A stretch of 64,000 nt of DNA from Channallabes apus (GCA_030522415.1 CM060124.1:29050954-29114953); one strand, 5' to 3'; shown: positions 13,490 through 26,949, counted from the first letter of the stretch. Program-made: numbers and translations. The notes: a model not told the origin generated them from the letters alone.

Positions 13490-13492
<3 letters not shown>
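11874..13492 (-). mobile_element. complete Tc1/mariner transposon with IR/DR ends
   Basis: 1619 bp. Outer ends start CAGTGGTGTGAAAAACTATT and its inverse; similarity between ends extends about 210 bp on each side. Each end has an outer repeat and an inner related one (GTGTGAAAAAGTnATTGC type, about 12061-12084 and 13280-13305), the IR/DR layout known from Sleeping Beauty. A clear TA target duplication is not seen; the right end abuts a (TA)n run. One intact transposase lies between. Confidence 0.92.
12092..13114 (-). CDS. Tc1-family transposase, uninterrupted, 340 residues
   Basis: Cut-and-paste DNA transposase acting on its own inverted repeats. Start chosen at MPRSKEIQEQ (the frame stays open 26 codons further upstream); this gives 340 residues, the Sleeping Beauty length. 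N-terminal paired-like helix-turn-helix (about 1-110) with the GRPT-type hook at 59-62, a basic stretch near 115-131, then the DDE domain: D153 (WTDETK), D244 (QQDNDPKHTSK), E279 (SPDLNPIEMLW). All three metal-binding residues are present with the DD34E spacing, the glycine box YGGGSVMVWG is present, and there are no frameshifts. No intron or host promoter seen. Confidence 0.95.
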   Translation of the reverse strand: MPRSKEIQEQMRTKVIEIYQSGKGYKAISKALGLQRTTVRAIIHKWQKHGTVVNLPRSGRPTEITPRAQRQLIREATKDPRTTSKELQASLASIKVSVHDSTIRKRLGKNGLHGRFPRRKPLLSKKNNKARLNFAKKHLNDCQDFWENTLWTDETKVELFGRCVSRYIWRKSNTAFQKKNIIPTLKYGGGSVMVWGCFAASGPGRLAVIDGTMNSTVYQKILKENVRPSVRQLKLKRSWVLQQDNDPKHTSKSTSEWLKKNKMKTLEWPSQSPDLNPIEMLWHDLKKAVHARKPSYKAELQQLCKDEWAKIPPERCKRLVASYRKRLIAVIAAKGGPTSY

Positions 13493-13520
<28 letters not shown>

Positions 13521-13525
13521 GACAA

Positions 13526-13560
<35 letters not shown>

Positions 13561-13569
13561 AGTGGTCAT

Positions 13570-13838
13570 GTGATTAATTGTAGTGTAATTAAATGGCTGT
13601 TGGTTAGGAGTGTGAGGTTTGTCGTGAAACTGCTGCCTGTTAGACGTAATGGATTTTTAACAGCATCTGTGTGTAACAATTTAATCAGTGCGACTGCTCA
13701 CTTAGCCAGATTGACATGGTATGTGTGTATGTGTGTGTAACAGGACACTGACAAGTCCATTCGCTAACACTTTGCTAATGTTTTTAAGTCCTGCTGATGC
13801 TGCATACTTGTTACTCATTGACTAATTTATTTACTCAG

Positions 13839-13878
<40 letters not shown>

Positions 13879-15110
13879 CCACGTCTCAGGTCTCGGGTGG
13901 TCCGTGCAGTTGTTTCCACCCACTACCTAAAAGAGCTGGAATTTACAGATCCAGTTACTAATCCCCAGTCCACCCACGCTACGTCCTGACTAGCATGCTA
14001 ATGCGCTTCTGAACTGTGCCTCATGAATTTTAATAAAACAGACTGACTCTGCTGCTAATAGCTTTGAGTCCAGTTCACTATTATCCCATATTAATATCAG
14101 TGACATGTTTTAGCCACTAGCTTATTTAACTAATAATGCTTCTGCTAATTTCCTGGGTTTTCTTTATTTTTACTTTTTTATATACTTTTTATAACTGATG
14201 TCATTAAAAAAGAATCTAGTATCATCTTTATCAGGCAGTATGCTTAGCATCTACAGTATAAATCGTAGCTTCTAATGAGCGTGTTCCATTAGCGCCCATG
14301 CTAACTGGCCGAATGGCAACATTTAGAAGGAAAACATTTTTCATGGAAGAAAGTTTCGATATGATGATGCGTTTTCTTCATTTTGGTGAGTTATAATTCC
14401 TGCTTAGTTAGATTTTTTTTTAACTTATTTATTTATTTTAATACTTATGAAATTTTTAAGTTCTGGGAAAATGAAAGAATATGAGATTAAAGGTTGTTGT
14501 GCTTTTGTTGTTGTTTGTTTCATATTTTTTCCATCCATTAGGTAATTGTAAGCAGGCATAAACTGCTAACATGCTCTATGTTTAGTAATTGGTTCGCCAG
14601 AGTCTGAATTTTTCATAAGCTGCTTTGTTAAATCTGGATGTAATGGAAAATGTTTCCCTGGAGAACACTCACAATGTGAGCTTCAGGAAATGCAGAGCTT
14701 TGCATTGTTGCCTGAGGCGGGGGGCCTGGAGTGCCAGGGTGTTATGAGGGCTGTTTTGTGCAGTGGTTTTATTCCAGTGAAAACTGAATGCCCGATGTTG
14801 CCGGTGATTAGACCCGCTTGATCCACTGAGGTTCCTGCACTTACTCTTCACCGCGTCGCTGCATTAGAGCTGTGCTGCACACTGAGGAATGTGACTCATA
14901 GAGCTCCTTACCTCACTTTCTGTTTAAAACTTTAGTCCCAAGGGAGGAAATGTGTCCTCATGATTTGCCTCCTCTATATACTGTACAGTATACAAGCCGA
15001 CTTTTCTTAAGATTCTGGAATGCATATTGTTTTCATTCTTTCTTTCTTAATCTATGTATGTATTTATTCTTTTTACTTTGTTGTTTTCTGTTTATGCTTT
15101 ACAGTATATT
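13570..15110. other. intergenic
   Basis: A (GT)n run at about 13841-13876, otherwise no recognised element or gene. Confidence 0.5.
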
Positions 15111-15214
15111 CATTAAAATGCAAGAAAAAAGGAAGAAAAAAATGGAGAAAAGAAAATAAATTCAAAACATGAATAAAAAAAGAAAAAGATAGAAAAAAAG
15201 GAATCTAGGAAGGC

Positions 15215-15790
15215 AGCAAAGGGGTTGAGATCTGGTGACTGTGGGGGCCATTTTAGTACAGTGAACTCATTGTCATGTTCAAGAAACCAATTTGAAAGGA
15301 TTTGAATTTTGTGACATGGTGCATTATCCTGCTGGAAGTAGCCATCAGAGGCTGGGTACATGGTGGTCATAAAGGGATGAGCATGGTCAGAAACAATGCT
15401 CAGGTAGCCCGTGGCATTTAAACGATACCCAATTGGTACCAAGGGGCCTAAAGTGTGCCAAGAAAACATCCCCCACACCATTACACCACCACCACCAGCC
15501 TGCACAGTGGTAACAAGGCATGCTGGATCCATGTTCTCATTCTGTTTACGCCAAATTCTGACTCTGGTACCCGGTGGGGTCTTCTGCTGTTGTAGCCCAT
15601 CCGCCTCAAGGTTGTGCGTGTTGTGGCTTCACAAATGCTTTGCTGCATACCTCGGTTGTAACGAGTGGTTATTTCAGTCAAACTTGCTCTTCTCACCATT
15701 TCACCACCATGTATGTCCAGTTGTTCCCACTGCAGAGGTCCCTCAATCTGCAGACTCAAAAGGGTGTCTGTTAAAGGACTTGGGTTTAGC
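15215..15790 (-). pseudogene. Tc1-like transposase remnant
   Basis: Minus strand: RRASLTEITTRYNRGMQQSI, then a frameshift near 15540, MDPACLVTTVQAGGGGVMVWG, GYFQQDNAPCHK (second catalytic Asp) and LKWPPQSPDLNP, after which homology stops before the catalytic Glu. N-terminal DNA-binding domain mostly missing. Confidence 0.85.
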
Positions 15791-16379
15791 TGTATATCAC
15801 CACTCAGCAGGAGCAAAAACATGTCCTTTCCTTCTTCCTCCAATGTACATGTCTTTGTTTGTAATATACAGTTTTTGATTCTTTTGCCAGCAGGTCAAAT
15901 GGAGCTTGGACAGGAATACTTGGTATTTCCTCATCAGTCAGAATCAGCAATTTTCCGAGTGGAAAATAAACAAACCACAAACAATATGTTGATCAGCCAT
16001 ATGATGACAAATTTGTGGCTTCTTCTTTCTCTTTGGTCATGGATTTGTTGGTTATATATTTCCTTTGAACTCGAATGTACTGTAGTAGTAATTTAACCAA
16101 ATGAACCATGAGTAATTGGTGATGCCACAAACGAACCGGCCATGTGCAGTCATATCCCTTGTCTCTGGTGATATAAAGTTGGAAATCCAGTTTTTTTTCC
16201 AGGTGATTGTTGGTTCCTTGCACACCAAAATAATGTTGTTGATAAATATACAGTATACCAGTCCATCCAGTATTAGCAAACAAAGATGGTGCAAAAAGTG
16301 GAATAAGAGAGCAGGTGTGGAGCCTAACAAACCAGCACTGGACTCGCCGGCCATCTTGGAATTACCACTGCCCTCTGCA

Positions 16380-16660
16380 GAAGAAGAAAGAATGAAAGCA
16401 AGATATTAAACATGGAAAATGAATAGAATGAATGAAACAAAGGAATAAAGAACAAAGAAAGAAAGTAAAGAAAGAGAAGAAGAAATAAAAACCAATAAAG
16501 ACAAAGAAGGAAAGAAAAGAAAAGGAAGAAAGAAAGCTTAATGCAGAAATAGAGAATGACAGTAAGATGGAATGAAGGAAAGAAAGAGTAAAGAAAGGAA
16601 GAAATGAAATGAAATGAAATGAAGGAAAATAAAAACAAAATATAAGCCGAAGAAAGAAGG
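16380..16660 (+). repeat. polypurine tract
   Basis: About 280 bp dominated by GAAA/GAAG units on the plus strand. Confidence 0.85.
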
Positions 16661-17328
16661 GACAATAGAAACTAGAAGGGACATCAGAAAAGAGTTCTGT
16701 GCCATTACTGTTTGCTCAGACACTCTCTTGTCCAACTCTGAGGCCAAGTAGAGAAGAGCGCCTCCTTGTGTTCAGGTTTTCCTCCAGAATGCCACACCAG
16801 GGTTCTTCGGCACCTGAGTGTCGATTCCAGAGCAAAAATGTGTTTGGAGCTTTGTCTTGGACAGACCGATGGTTCGACAAGAATTCTCTGAATGCAAAGA
16901 TGCGATTGTGAGGAGGAGTGTGGAGTCAGAGTGAGATCTCACTCTTACACGTCTTTCATCCAGCAGTCGTCTTTTAATCATCACCTCAGCCCTGATTTAT
17001 GACCAGTGTCAATCCTGGCTTATTCCTCATTACACAAAAACAACTAAATGTCACGGATTAGCTCAGATAAAAGCTAGAAGTGCTGGAGTATGCTTCATGT
17101 GCCATGAAACACACATGGGAATCACGAAAATGTAATACCTGTGAAAGTTATTTCAACATTTATTTAAAAAATATATATATAAATTCTTATAATTAATAAC
17201 AAATGTAATTTAGAAACTTTACATTTGGAAAGGTACACACTGCAGTACACTGGGAACATGGGAAAGCAATAACATTTTATAAAATGTTCATTACAATTTT
17301 AGATACTGATTCATTGTTCATACACTGC

Positions 17329-18720
17329 CTGACCAAATAATAAGTCACCACCTGGATTTAACTAAGGAAATAGTTAAGTGGCTTCCACTTAATAATTACT
17401 GCAATGATTAATCTGGTTCAGCTGCAATGTTATTTAACCCTGACTGAACCAGTGCAGAGCTTCTCATTTCTTAAACATTAATGCCAGATTGCATATCCTG
17501 TGGTTGTACTGTAGCAAAGATGTTACTTTGTTTCAGAAGTGTCAAAATATTGTCATGCATCAAGCAAAGAAAACAACTAAGGAAATTACTGAAACTACTA
17601 AAATTGTGTTAATAACTGTAAAACGCATTATTAAAACCTGGAAGGACAGTACAGTGGTAACCAACTTTGAGGAAGAAATGTGATTAGAAAAAAAAATATC
17701 GTTGTGATTATCATTCATTCATTCATTTCTATACCGCTTAATCCTGTGTTCAGGGTCGCGGGGGACCTGGAGCCTATCCCAGGAGACTTCGGCACTAGGC
17801 GGGGTACACCCTGGACAGGGTGCCAATCCATCGCAGGGCACACACACATACTGTACACACACTCACGCACCCAATCACACACTACGGTCAATTTAGGAAC
17901 GCCAATTAGCCTAACCTGCATATCTTTGGACTGTGGGAGGAAACCGGAGTACCCGGAGGAAACCCACCAAGCACGGGGAGAACATGCAAACTCCATGCAC
18001 ACAGAGACGGGAATCGAGCCTGGCCGGGGAATCGAACCCAGACCCTGGAGGTGCAAGGCGACAGCGCTAACCTCGTTGTGATTAGAGATGACCTAAATGT
18101 TTGGTGGAATAATAAAAAATAAAAAAAACAGTAGAACACACAGCTATGTTTAATAGTGACTATAAAGGCATTTACACCCATAATGTGAAAAGAACTCTAG
18201 GAATTGGGACCAAACATCTGTGTAGCCTTAAGAAAACCATTTATCAGTAGGGCTAATCAGAAAACAAAAAGCTTTAATTTGCTAGCGAGCATAAAGAATG
18301 GACTGTTGAGCAGTGGGAAAAAGTCACGTGGTTCGATGAGTCTACTGTAGATTTACTATTTACCAGAGTAATGGGGCATGAGAGTAAGGAGAGAGGTGAA
18401 TGAAGTGATGCACCCATCAAATCAGCTGATGACCTGAATGTACTGAATGAACAGATTTTTCCATCACTTTTTTTTTTATTTCCTGATATTACAAGATGAC
18501 ACTGCCAGGATAATGACTTTAAAGCTGTGAAAGAGTGGTTCAGGAAGCATAAGATATCATTTTCACACATGAATACTGTAGGTCAGCACAGAGTCCAGAT
18601 CTTATCCCCATTGAGAATCTTTGGGATGTGCTGGAGGAGATTTTGCACAGCGCTCCGACTCCCCCATCATCAATACAAGATCTTGGGGGATAAAATCACT
18701 GTGACTCTGAACTGAAAGCA
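17329..18720 (+). pseudogene. Tc1/mariner remnant split by a SINE
   Basis: Starts ACACTGCCTGACCAAATAAT, like a known Tc1 family end. N-terminal part VKRIIKTWKDSTVV near 17630; C-terminal part about 18290-18710 with FDEST (first Asp region) and, in mixed frames, SPDLIPIENLWDVLEEILHS. Stops and frameshifts throughout. A SINE with a 12-bp target duplication sits at 17711-18072. Confidence 0.75.
17711..18072 (-). mobile_element. tRNA-derived SINE (DANA/Mermaid-like), 12-bp duplication
   Basis: tRNA-like head on the minus strand (B-box-like GGTTCGATTCCC), body ending in a (GAATGAAT)n tail at 17711. Flanked by TCGTTGTGATTA at 17699-17710 and 18073-18084. Interrupts a Tc1 remnant, so it is the younger insertion. 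Confidence 0.88.
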
Positions 18721-19539
18721 TTCTGTTGACATGACTTATAAACATAAGCTTACTGTATTAAAACATTGCTATGGCGAATGTGTGCCATAGCCAAAGCAGA
18801 AATTGGTCCAAGAAAATTAGAGTGTGATAATCTTTCAGTTTCTTCAAAAACAAACGTGTAAACGTGTTTCAAATCAGTAAAATAAAATCAATAAATAACT
18901 ACCCCTGCCATACCCTGTGTGGTGTGCTGAGTAAAAGTTACAGCAGTTTGAGAAAACAAGTTAAACTGAAAACCAGAAAAAAAAAGTTGACTATGTGTTC
19001 TGTGATGTTCTCTTTGGCCCTATAGGCGCCAGGAGGACTTTGTGTCCTGCAGGTATAGGATGAAGCAAAGAACAGAGAGCCAAGGCTCTCGGTTCTCTGG
19101 AGAAGCTAACTGGGGATGGATGAGGAGCAAAGAGCTTTTTTAGATGGTGAAGGGTTGTGCTCTCTGAAATGTGCTTTCCCTCCCTGCCTCGGGGTTACTG
19201 TTACTGAGGAGAGCAGACCTGGGAAATAAAGCTCCATCTCCCTCCTGCTTCATGATTGATTTGGGTTTGAGACTCAGACTGAAGGGAGTCACTGACGTTT
19301 AGCCCACAGCTAACAGGCTAAGAGAGAGCATATAAGAGGTACCAGTTAAAGACACAGGACACAGGATTCAAAATATGGACACACACACACTGTCTGAAAG
19401 AAAGAAAAAACAAAAGAGAAAAAAGTTAATGAAGGGTAAATAAGGAAAGAATGTGGAAAGGAAGGAAAATGGCGAAAGCAAGTAAGAAAGAAAGAAGGAA
19501 AGAATAATGAGGGAGAAATGAGGGAGTCGTGTTGGAACT

Positions 19540-19947
19540 GGTGTGGGGTTTATTGTCAGGAGTTGGGCTCGACCCCTTACTTTCACTGAAAGGAACCCTT
19601 AATGCTTCAGCGTACCGAGACATTTTGGACAAGTTCATGCTCCCAACTTTGCGCGAACAATTTGAATTATAGCGAGCCAGGCCTTCTCATCCAACATCAG
19701 TGTTTGACTTGACGAATGTCCTTCTGGAAGAAAAAAATCATTCCCAAAAAATTCCAAATATGGGTAAAAAAATTTGTATAAACACACTCCTAAACCTGAA
19801 AGTCTTCCCAGAAGAGTAGCAGCTGTTAGAGCTGCAAAGGGTGGGCCAACATCATATTAAACCCTATGGATTAGGAATCAGATGTTCCTCAAGTTCATAT
19901 GCATGTGAAGGCAGTGGAGTGAATACTTTTGGGAATATAGTGCATGC
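19540..19947 (+). pseudogene. Tc1-like transposon 3' remnant
   Basis: Sequence such as CTTAATGCTTCAGCGTACCG, GAAAGTCTTCCCAGAAGAGT, and GAATACTTTTGGGAATATAG near the end matches the C-terminal coding part and right end of a common fish Tc1 family. Central catalytic part deleted. Confidence 0.65.
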
Positions 19948-20668
19948 ATACCCCATATGTGTCTATAAATAATTCCATAATGAAGTGTATGCTCCATCTG
20001 GGCCAGTGATTTACAAATTCTGAAAGGAAAAGCAGAATGAGGAAATTCGGTCTTTAGATGTTTGATATGCGTTTGGATTATTGTCTTTTCAGCTTCATGA
20101 CCAACAGAATGATTATTTCAGAGTGAAGAGGGGAAAACTGCAGATATGAGAGAGGGGTGAAAGGGGTGTTGTGAGTATCATCACCTCTGACCTCGGTTTC
20201 TTCTCTCACAAAGAACTAACCTTGCAAGAACACTCATCACACTCCACATGCAGATCCAGCCTGGGTGTACAGGTAATGCTGACATGAAAACTGTGAAATA
20301 TAATACATGTAAAAGGTCAGAAGTTCTGAATCAAGCTTAGGGGGTAGAAGAGGAGAAATAAGCAAATGGCCATATAGTCAGGGGCAAAGAGTCAGGGGCA
20401 AATAGACTAATTAAATGCAAATATTCCATTGGAGCAAAAAGCAATCATCAGTCCTGAAAAGGCTCCAGCAGCAACATCCTCACTGGAGACATCAAAGGCA
20501 ATGAACTCATCCCACTTCACAAACAAGAGCTCAGCATTTCTCCTATATCACTCCTTTATTTACCCCAAACCCCCAAGGACATTACATACGTGAAAAGAAA
20601 AGCTGGCCCGCTGATGACCATGAAGTGCTGAGGGACAATCAGAAGTGTTTGCTCTCAACTAGAACTGA

Positions 20669-20731
<63 letters not shown>
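20669..20731. repeat. (GAAA)n microsatellite
   Basis: About 15 tetramer units just upstream of a SINE. Confidence 0.97.
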
Positions 20732-20744
20732 GTATTTTTTAACA

Positions 20745-21078
20745 GGGGCGGCACGGTGGCCTAGTGATTAGCACTGTTACCTTGCATCTCCAGGGTCCAT
20801 GTTTTATTCCTGCCCAGGGTCGATTCCCGTCTCTGTTTGCATGTTCTCCTAGTGCTTGGTGGGTTTCCTCCAGGTACTCTGGTTTCCTCCCACAGTCCAA
20901 AGATGCACAGAATAGGCTAAGCAGCATTCCCAAATTGCCCATAGTATGTATGTGTGTTTGCCCTATGATGGATTGGCACTTTTTCCAGGGTGTATCCTGC
21001 TCTAAGTCTCCTGAAATAGACTCCAGGCTCCCCGTGACCCTGTATACAGGATAAAGTGGTATAGACAGTGAATGAGTG
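20745..21078 (+). mobile_element. tRNA-derived SINE, older copy
   Basis: GGGGCGGCACGGTGGCCTAG head (A-box region) through the CCTCCCACAGTCCAAAGATG body to GGATAAAGTGGTATAGACAG. Follows a (GAAA)n tract. More diverged than the copy at 46231. Confidence 0.82.
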
Positions 21079-22850
21079 CAACAGCACCACCAACAGGGGA
21101 AATAAAAATGCACAGAGTAGTGTAAAGAAGTGACACTGTCCAGTCCAGACTGTAGATTTTTTTCATTTTCATCTATACAGTACATTAATGTAAGCAAACA
21201 TCTAACCTTTTGTGGCTTTTACTTTTAATATTCAGAATTAACTATATAAGAATTATTTCACTTTTCCATGAAACAAACCTTCATTCTGTGGGAACTGATA
21301 CTTTCATTCAACAATAAGATCATTTATTTAGTTCGTGACGCTCTGCACAAGAAGAATCCTTATTCGAATTTTGCAAATCCATTCTCTTACATGAAGAGGC
21401 TCAGAGTTTCAGACAGATATTATTCCTTCATAAGGTCTTTTCAACCACTGATTAAGATTTTATCAGAGAATAATAAGCAATGCAAAGAAGAGTGGATGAA
21501 GTTCTGATTAGGTGCTGATTAAACACTCGTCTTTCATAAGAGCTCATATAAGTGGGCTTACACTGGACATTCAGAGCAGAATTCAAATCATCTAGAGAAG
21601 TTTTTGAGATCTTCACACTTGTCTTAAAATTGCAGTAATACAGTAAGTACAGTATAAGTTTGTTTCTTAATGTAAAATGGGAATGTCAATGTGACCTACC
21701 TTGAGACTCAAGATCTGACAGCAGGGTGATTCTGATCTTTTAGTGACAGCTCACAGTTGTCATGAGCTTCTGCAAGGTGTAAAAAGTTGTTGGTCCAGAT
21801 CTGACAGGTGGAGTCTCTATATCATAACTTCCATCATCTTACAAGTTCTCATAGAACATGCACAAGTTGTAAGTGTTGGTCCAGGTCTGAGAGTGGAATC
21901 CTAAGATCTTTCAACACATTATGGTTCTCATTAAACTTGGAGAGATGTGAAAGTGTAGGTCAGAAACTAACAAAGAGGTATCTCTAGATCTTTACACTAC
22001 ATTTCGGCCAAAACACAGTATTGGTGCCGATTTTATTGTTTATGCTATACATATAATACAGAAAATGCGTGCACCAAAGAAGCTACGTCTGAAGTTCATG
22101 CAACATGGAAGTGACCAATCTTGCTTCCCTAAAAATTTCAAGGTGGTGTTTTGGAGAGATGATTTGATATGAGCCCCCAAATGGCCATTGTCTGCAGTAA
22201 ATTGTCTTGCTTCAAACAATGATAATTTAATTATTCATATTTCCAGAGTATTGATATTAAAATGGTTGTAAACTTCTATAAGCATAACTTAAAAATTTCA
22301 GGTTTTTAGTAAATGCTTAAACAGCAAAAAATATGTTGTGTCAAATTCATGTTGCAATACTGTATCTTAACAAATTTGTATTTTGACATAATACACTTTT
22401 TCACGTTTGTGTCTTTTCATGTAAAATCTAAGCTGGCCAAGTTTCATATGAATGGCAATTAAGATTTGAATTAAAAGAACTAATAGATAATTATAGATTT
22501 GAATAAAAAAAATCGGGCACTACTGTACATAGACGCGCCTGAAATTGTATTTAGAATGTGTTTCTTTTTACCTGATAAATATATATATAAAATGCCCCTT
22601 TTTCAGGACTGTGTATTTCAACAATAATGTTGTAAAAATCCAAATAACTTTACAGATCTTCATTGTAAAGGGTTTAAACAATGTTTTCCATGCATGTTCA
22701 ATTAACCATAATCAATTAATTAACATGCACCTGTGGAATGGTCGTTAAGACCTTAACAGCTTACAGAAAGTAGGCATTTAAGGTCACAGTTGTAAAAACG
22801 CAAGACACTAAAGAGACTTGTCTACCGACTGTGAAAAACACCCAAAGAAA

Positions 22851-23240
22851 GATGCCCAGGGTCGCTGCTCATCTGCGTGAACGTGCATTAGGCATGCTGC
22901 AGGGGGACATGAGGACTGCTGATGTGGCTATAGGGCAATAAATCGCCACGTCCGCACCGTGAGACGCCTAAGACGGCGCTACAGGGAGACAGGAAGGACA
23001 GCTGATCATCCTCGCAGTGGAAGACCACGTGTAACAACACCTGCACAGGATGGGTACATCCGAATATCACACCTGCGTGACAGGTACAGGATGGCCACAA
23101 CAACTGCCCGAGTCACACCAGGAACACACAATCCCTCCATCTCACAGCAAGAACTGACAAATCTGGTCCAGTCCATGAGGAGGAGATGCACTGCAGTACT
23201 TCAAGCAGCTGGTGGCCACCAGATACTGACTGGTACTGAC
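22851..23240 (+). pseudogene. Tc1-like transposase, internally deleted
   Basis: Begins MPRVAAHLRERALGMLQGD, then in a shifted frame VRRLRRRYRETGRTADHPRS and RPRVTTPAQDGYIRISHLRD (helix-turn-helix region), and jumps to the very C-terminus SMRRRCTAVLQAAGGHQ. The DDE domain is missing, so this is a non-autonomous derivative. Its ends probably lie near 22590 and 23390. Confidence 0.78.
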
Positions 23241-23409
23241 TGATTTTGAGCCTCCCTTCATTCAGGGACACATTGTGAAACATTTTTAGTTCATGTATTA
23301 TGGTGTTGACTCTTTTAGTGTTCATACAAATATTTACACATTAAGTTTACTGAAAGTAAAAACAGTTGAAAGTCAGAGGACGTTTCTTTTTTTGCTGTAT
23401 GTGTATGCA

Positions 23410-26400
23410 TATTGATAAAAAACGAAGCATGGATCAGGAAATAAGAAACATTAAGTATTATGAAAAATGGTCTTAAACGTTCCTTTCTGAAAATTGACTT
23501 CTTAAGAAAAGTCCAGATCTCAAGAAGACCACCTTGTGGTTCTCATAGAACTTGGCAAAGTGTGAAAGTGTCAATCAGGATCAAACATGGGGGATCTCCT
23601 GCTCTTCCATCACAGTCTCACAGATCTCAAAGAAAGTCAGAATGTGTTGGTCAAGATCTTGGGGTGTTAATTAAAGATCTTTCTCAGCATATGTTTAAAT
23701 CTAAATTGGTAGTATGACCCAGGAGCAACATCATTATTTTCTGAATACTGAATGTGCATCATTAGCTATGCACAGTGTGAAATTGTGCATGACCTGGTTT
23801 AGCAACACCTGGCATGGGCTCCTGAGCTAGAGATGGGGCGGGGGGGATGCTTAATTAAAAACATGTCTTTATGTCCATCAGAAAACATTCTCTGGCTGGA
23901 TAGAACCATCTGCTCCATCAGTTTGACCCAAAACACAAGGTAATGAAACAAAGAAGCACCATATAGTGCATGAAAAATTGACTAATCAATCAATAAAGCA
24001 ATCAATCAATTCAAGACAATTGGTAACAGAATTTGAGAATTGAAAGGATTGTGAATCAATCAGAGTATCTGGAAAGCATGGAAATAATACAATAGTGCGC
24101 ATGGTTTTCTGATCTATGCCATAATCCCCTTTTTTGAATTTTGAATATATTGTTTCATCCCATAGAAATGATTATGTCCATATGAACCAGATCATGGCTA
24201 TATTTGTAAAAAAAAAAATGTCTTAGATTTCATTCAGAGCACTTGCTATCACATCACATCTTGGCAGTCACTGAGCATTTTTAAACTAGCCCAATTGGCA
24301 GTCCTGTCATTGATGGTTCTGTCCCCTTCTGGTCAGCCCGTAGGTGTGTGTAGCCTCCTGCCATATCCCTCCACACGAGAGCGCAGGTGTGTTTACAGGC
24401 TCTCTGAACACTCTCGATGAGCCGCTGCAGGAATCCGTTGCTGGCCAAGCGGCTATGGCTCTTTGCCTGGATGCACATGCGTGGAATAGTCCATCGCTTC
24501 CCAGCGAGCCACAAAAGAGTGGATTAACATGCAGAACCACTGATTTCAAGCCCTTCAGCCAAGGCAGGGAGGAAACAGAGGCTGTCAGCACACATTTATC
24601 CCATTTATCAGGCTTCTGCTCGAGCTCTAATGGCTCCACTCTCAGGGTCTGACTGCCACTGAACAAGATTTAGTGCAACGCTGACTCTCAGAACTACACG
24701 ACCAATTATAATGGATGTGGATGCCTCGGTTAGATAATGCAATACATTAATTTTCCTCTCTCTGCCTATTTTTGGGAGGCATAATCCTTTTATCTGAGGT
24801 TAATGCACAGGGTAAACACTAGAACCAGAGCGCTTTTAGATGAAACCTTTAGACACTGTAAATATGAGCCATTACACAGCTTTATCTGTCTCAGACATGT
24901 TTTGGATTGAGTGAAATGTCTTTTGTGTGGAATATCAATTCAGGGTGTACACAGAACATAGCCTACATAACAATGTGAATAATCATATTATAACTATACT
25001 GTAATAGCTGAATGTATGAAAGTCAAAAACTTTTGAAAGGTTAAAGAGGTTGAAAGGTTACATACTGTAATTATGTAAATTTTGTTCGATGTTAGTATCG
25101 AAAGATATTTTTCGATATATATGAATACTTTAAACATTTAAAAGTTTTCGTTCTGTAGAGTACAAGGGCACCAAACTTGTCGTTAAGCTCTGCCCACTTA
25201 TTATTTCAAGCATCAATGAAAAGCTTTTTTGACATACCCAAATGGTTAATAATATGCCGTTATGATATTCAGTACTGTGCAAATGTCTGGAATCCTTCTC
25301 ATTTCTTCATATTGAATTTAAATAAATGATGTATATTCAGTTAAAGAAATGGGAACAACTGTGACAACTTGCAATATCCCTAAAGATTATCCAATAGAAA
25401 TGATAAAAACAAATTGGTTGTATACGTATGTAACAACCTCAGCAGCGACCTCATTTCCCCTCTCATCTGTTCCAACCACTCAGCATTCAGCAGTATACTA
25501 ATCTTCAGTATACTGATCATCTGTCATCATCTGTCACCTGTTTCTGGATTTGTGTTTTTATGCTTGAATGATTCATAGGTCACTGTATGGCTTAACAAAT
25601 ATAAAACATTCCTCTGAAACTGATCAGGTACTAAAAATGAGGAACAAAAAAGTCGTTCAGGAAGACTGGAGAACTATTTCCCAAGACTACATTAAAAATA
25701 GAAGAAGGTCTGGCTCTTTGGAAGAAAAGTATGAAGAAAGGAAAAGGGAGGATCAAGATGTTTGTACAGTACTGTACTTTATATGGCAAATTCCTTCATA
25801 AACTTCCTTTAAAAAGCATTTTATTAAAATTCTCTTTGTTTCTATACTCGAAATATAAAAGTTTTTTTTTGTTTATAATTTCCGTTCATAAACGTCTATG
25901 CAAATATTATTATATTATTGATAGTTTTTGTGCTTATGTTTGTGCTTCATAGTGAATAATATTATCAAACTGTTCGAATTAAAAAGCATTGTATTTTTTA
26001 TTAGATAAGCAGTAAATAAATGTGTTTCCGACAGAATGTTAACATGCCATGAAAATAAAAATGTATTTTTCATTTTACCGGATTTTTCTTGTCTTATTAA
26101 TCATGCAAATGTATGCGCATTTAATCATTTAAAGCCTCATTTGCATAAATAATTTGTAAGAATATCTGCAATCCATTAACAAAACTACAGTAGATAGTGA
26201 TTTGTGTAGCTATAAATAACAGAGCATATATTAATCCTGATTATGATTATTCTTACAATCTCAATCTTTAAGATCTTAACTACTTAATAAACATCTTGGA
26301 GTATTATGTACTAAATATGTATTTTAAACAAAAGAACAAATTGCAATCCATCTATGCACTATTAATACATTTCCAACATTCCAACTGCTTCTCCAATCAA

Positions 26401-26940
26401 GCCATTTTATTGTCTATGTAAATTTAATTCAATTTATGAGTTAATGTTAAGCCACACCCCTTCACAAAACAGGAGAGCTGGGAAGAGCTAAGCAAAAAGC
26501 CAGGAGAGGAAGGGGGACACATTAGGACACAATATGAGGTCACATTAGAGAGGAATATAATTACTGTACCTTTTTTTTTTTTTTTTTTTTGCACCTTTTT
26601 ATTGAGGCAGGGAATGTTTTTCCCCCTATGTTTTTTTGCTTTGTTTTGTTTGTGCACACACTGCTGAGCGGTCTGGATATCTAACCAGGACAACACTACA
26701 TGGAAGTCACTATTTTAGCAAGAACTGCATGCTTGAAGTTGATGACCACTGTACCGCCACAGCACTGATTTGAAAAACTTCTCACTGGCTGGGTAAAAAG
26801 CAAGAAAGAAAAGAATGAATTGAAGTCTTAGCTGGTGCTTTAACCCAGTGAAGCTTGAAACAGAAGAAGGTGGCAAGGGAGAAGAAAGAAATGTCATTCA
26901 CAGACATGACGAAGGTTAACAAAGGAAGGGGAAGAGTAAG
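23410..26940. other. intergenic, little recognised
   Basis: A possible DNA-transposon scrap at about 25270-25790 (starts near GTACTGTGCAAATGTC, resembling a Tc1 end). 24290-24660 is unusually non-repetitive and of balanced composition. No gene seen. Confidence 0.45.
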
Positions 26941-26949
26941 GAAAATGAT

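Noticed and set aside
24344..24652. Open frames on both strands at 24.3-24.7 kb
   Set aside because: No homology or splice context recognised; overlapping frames on both strands suggest chance in balanced-composition DNA.
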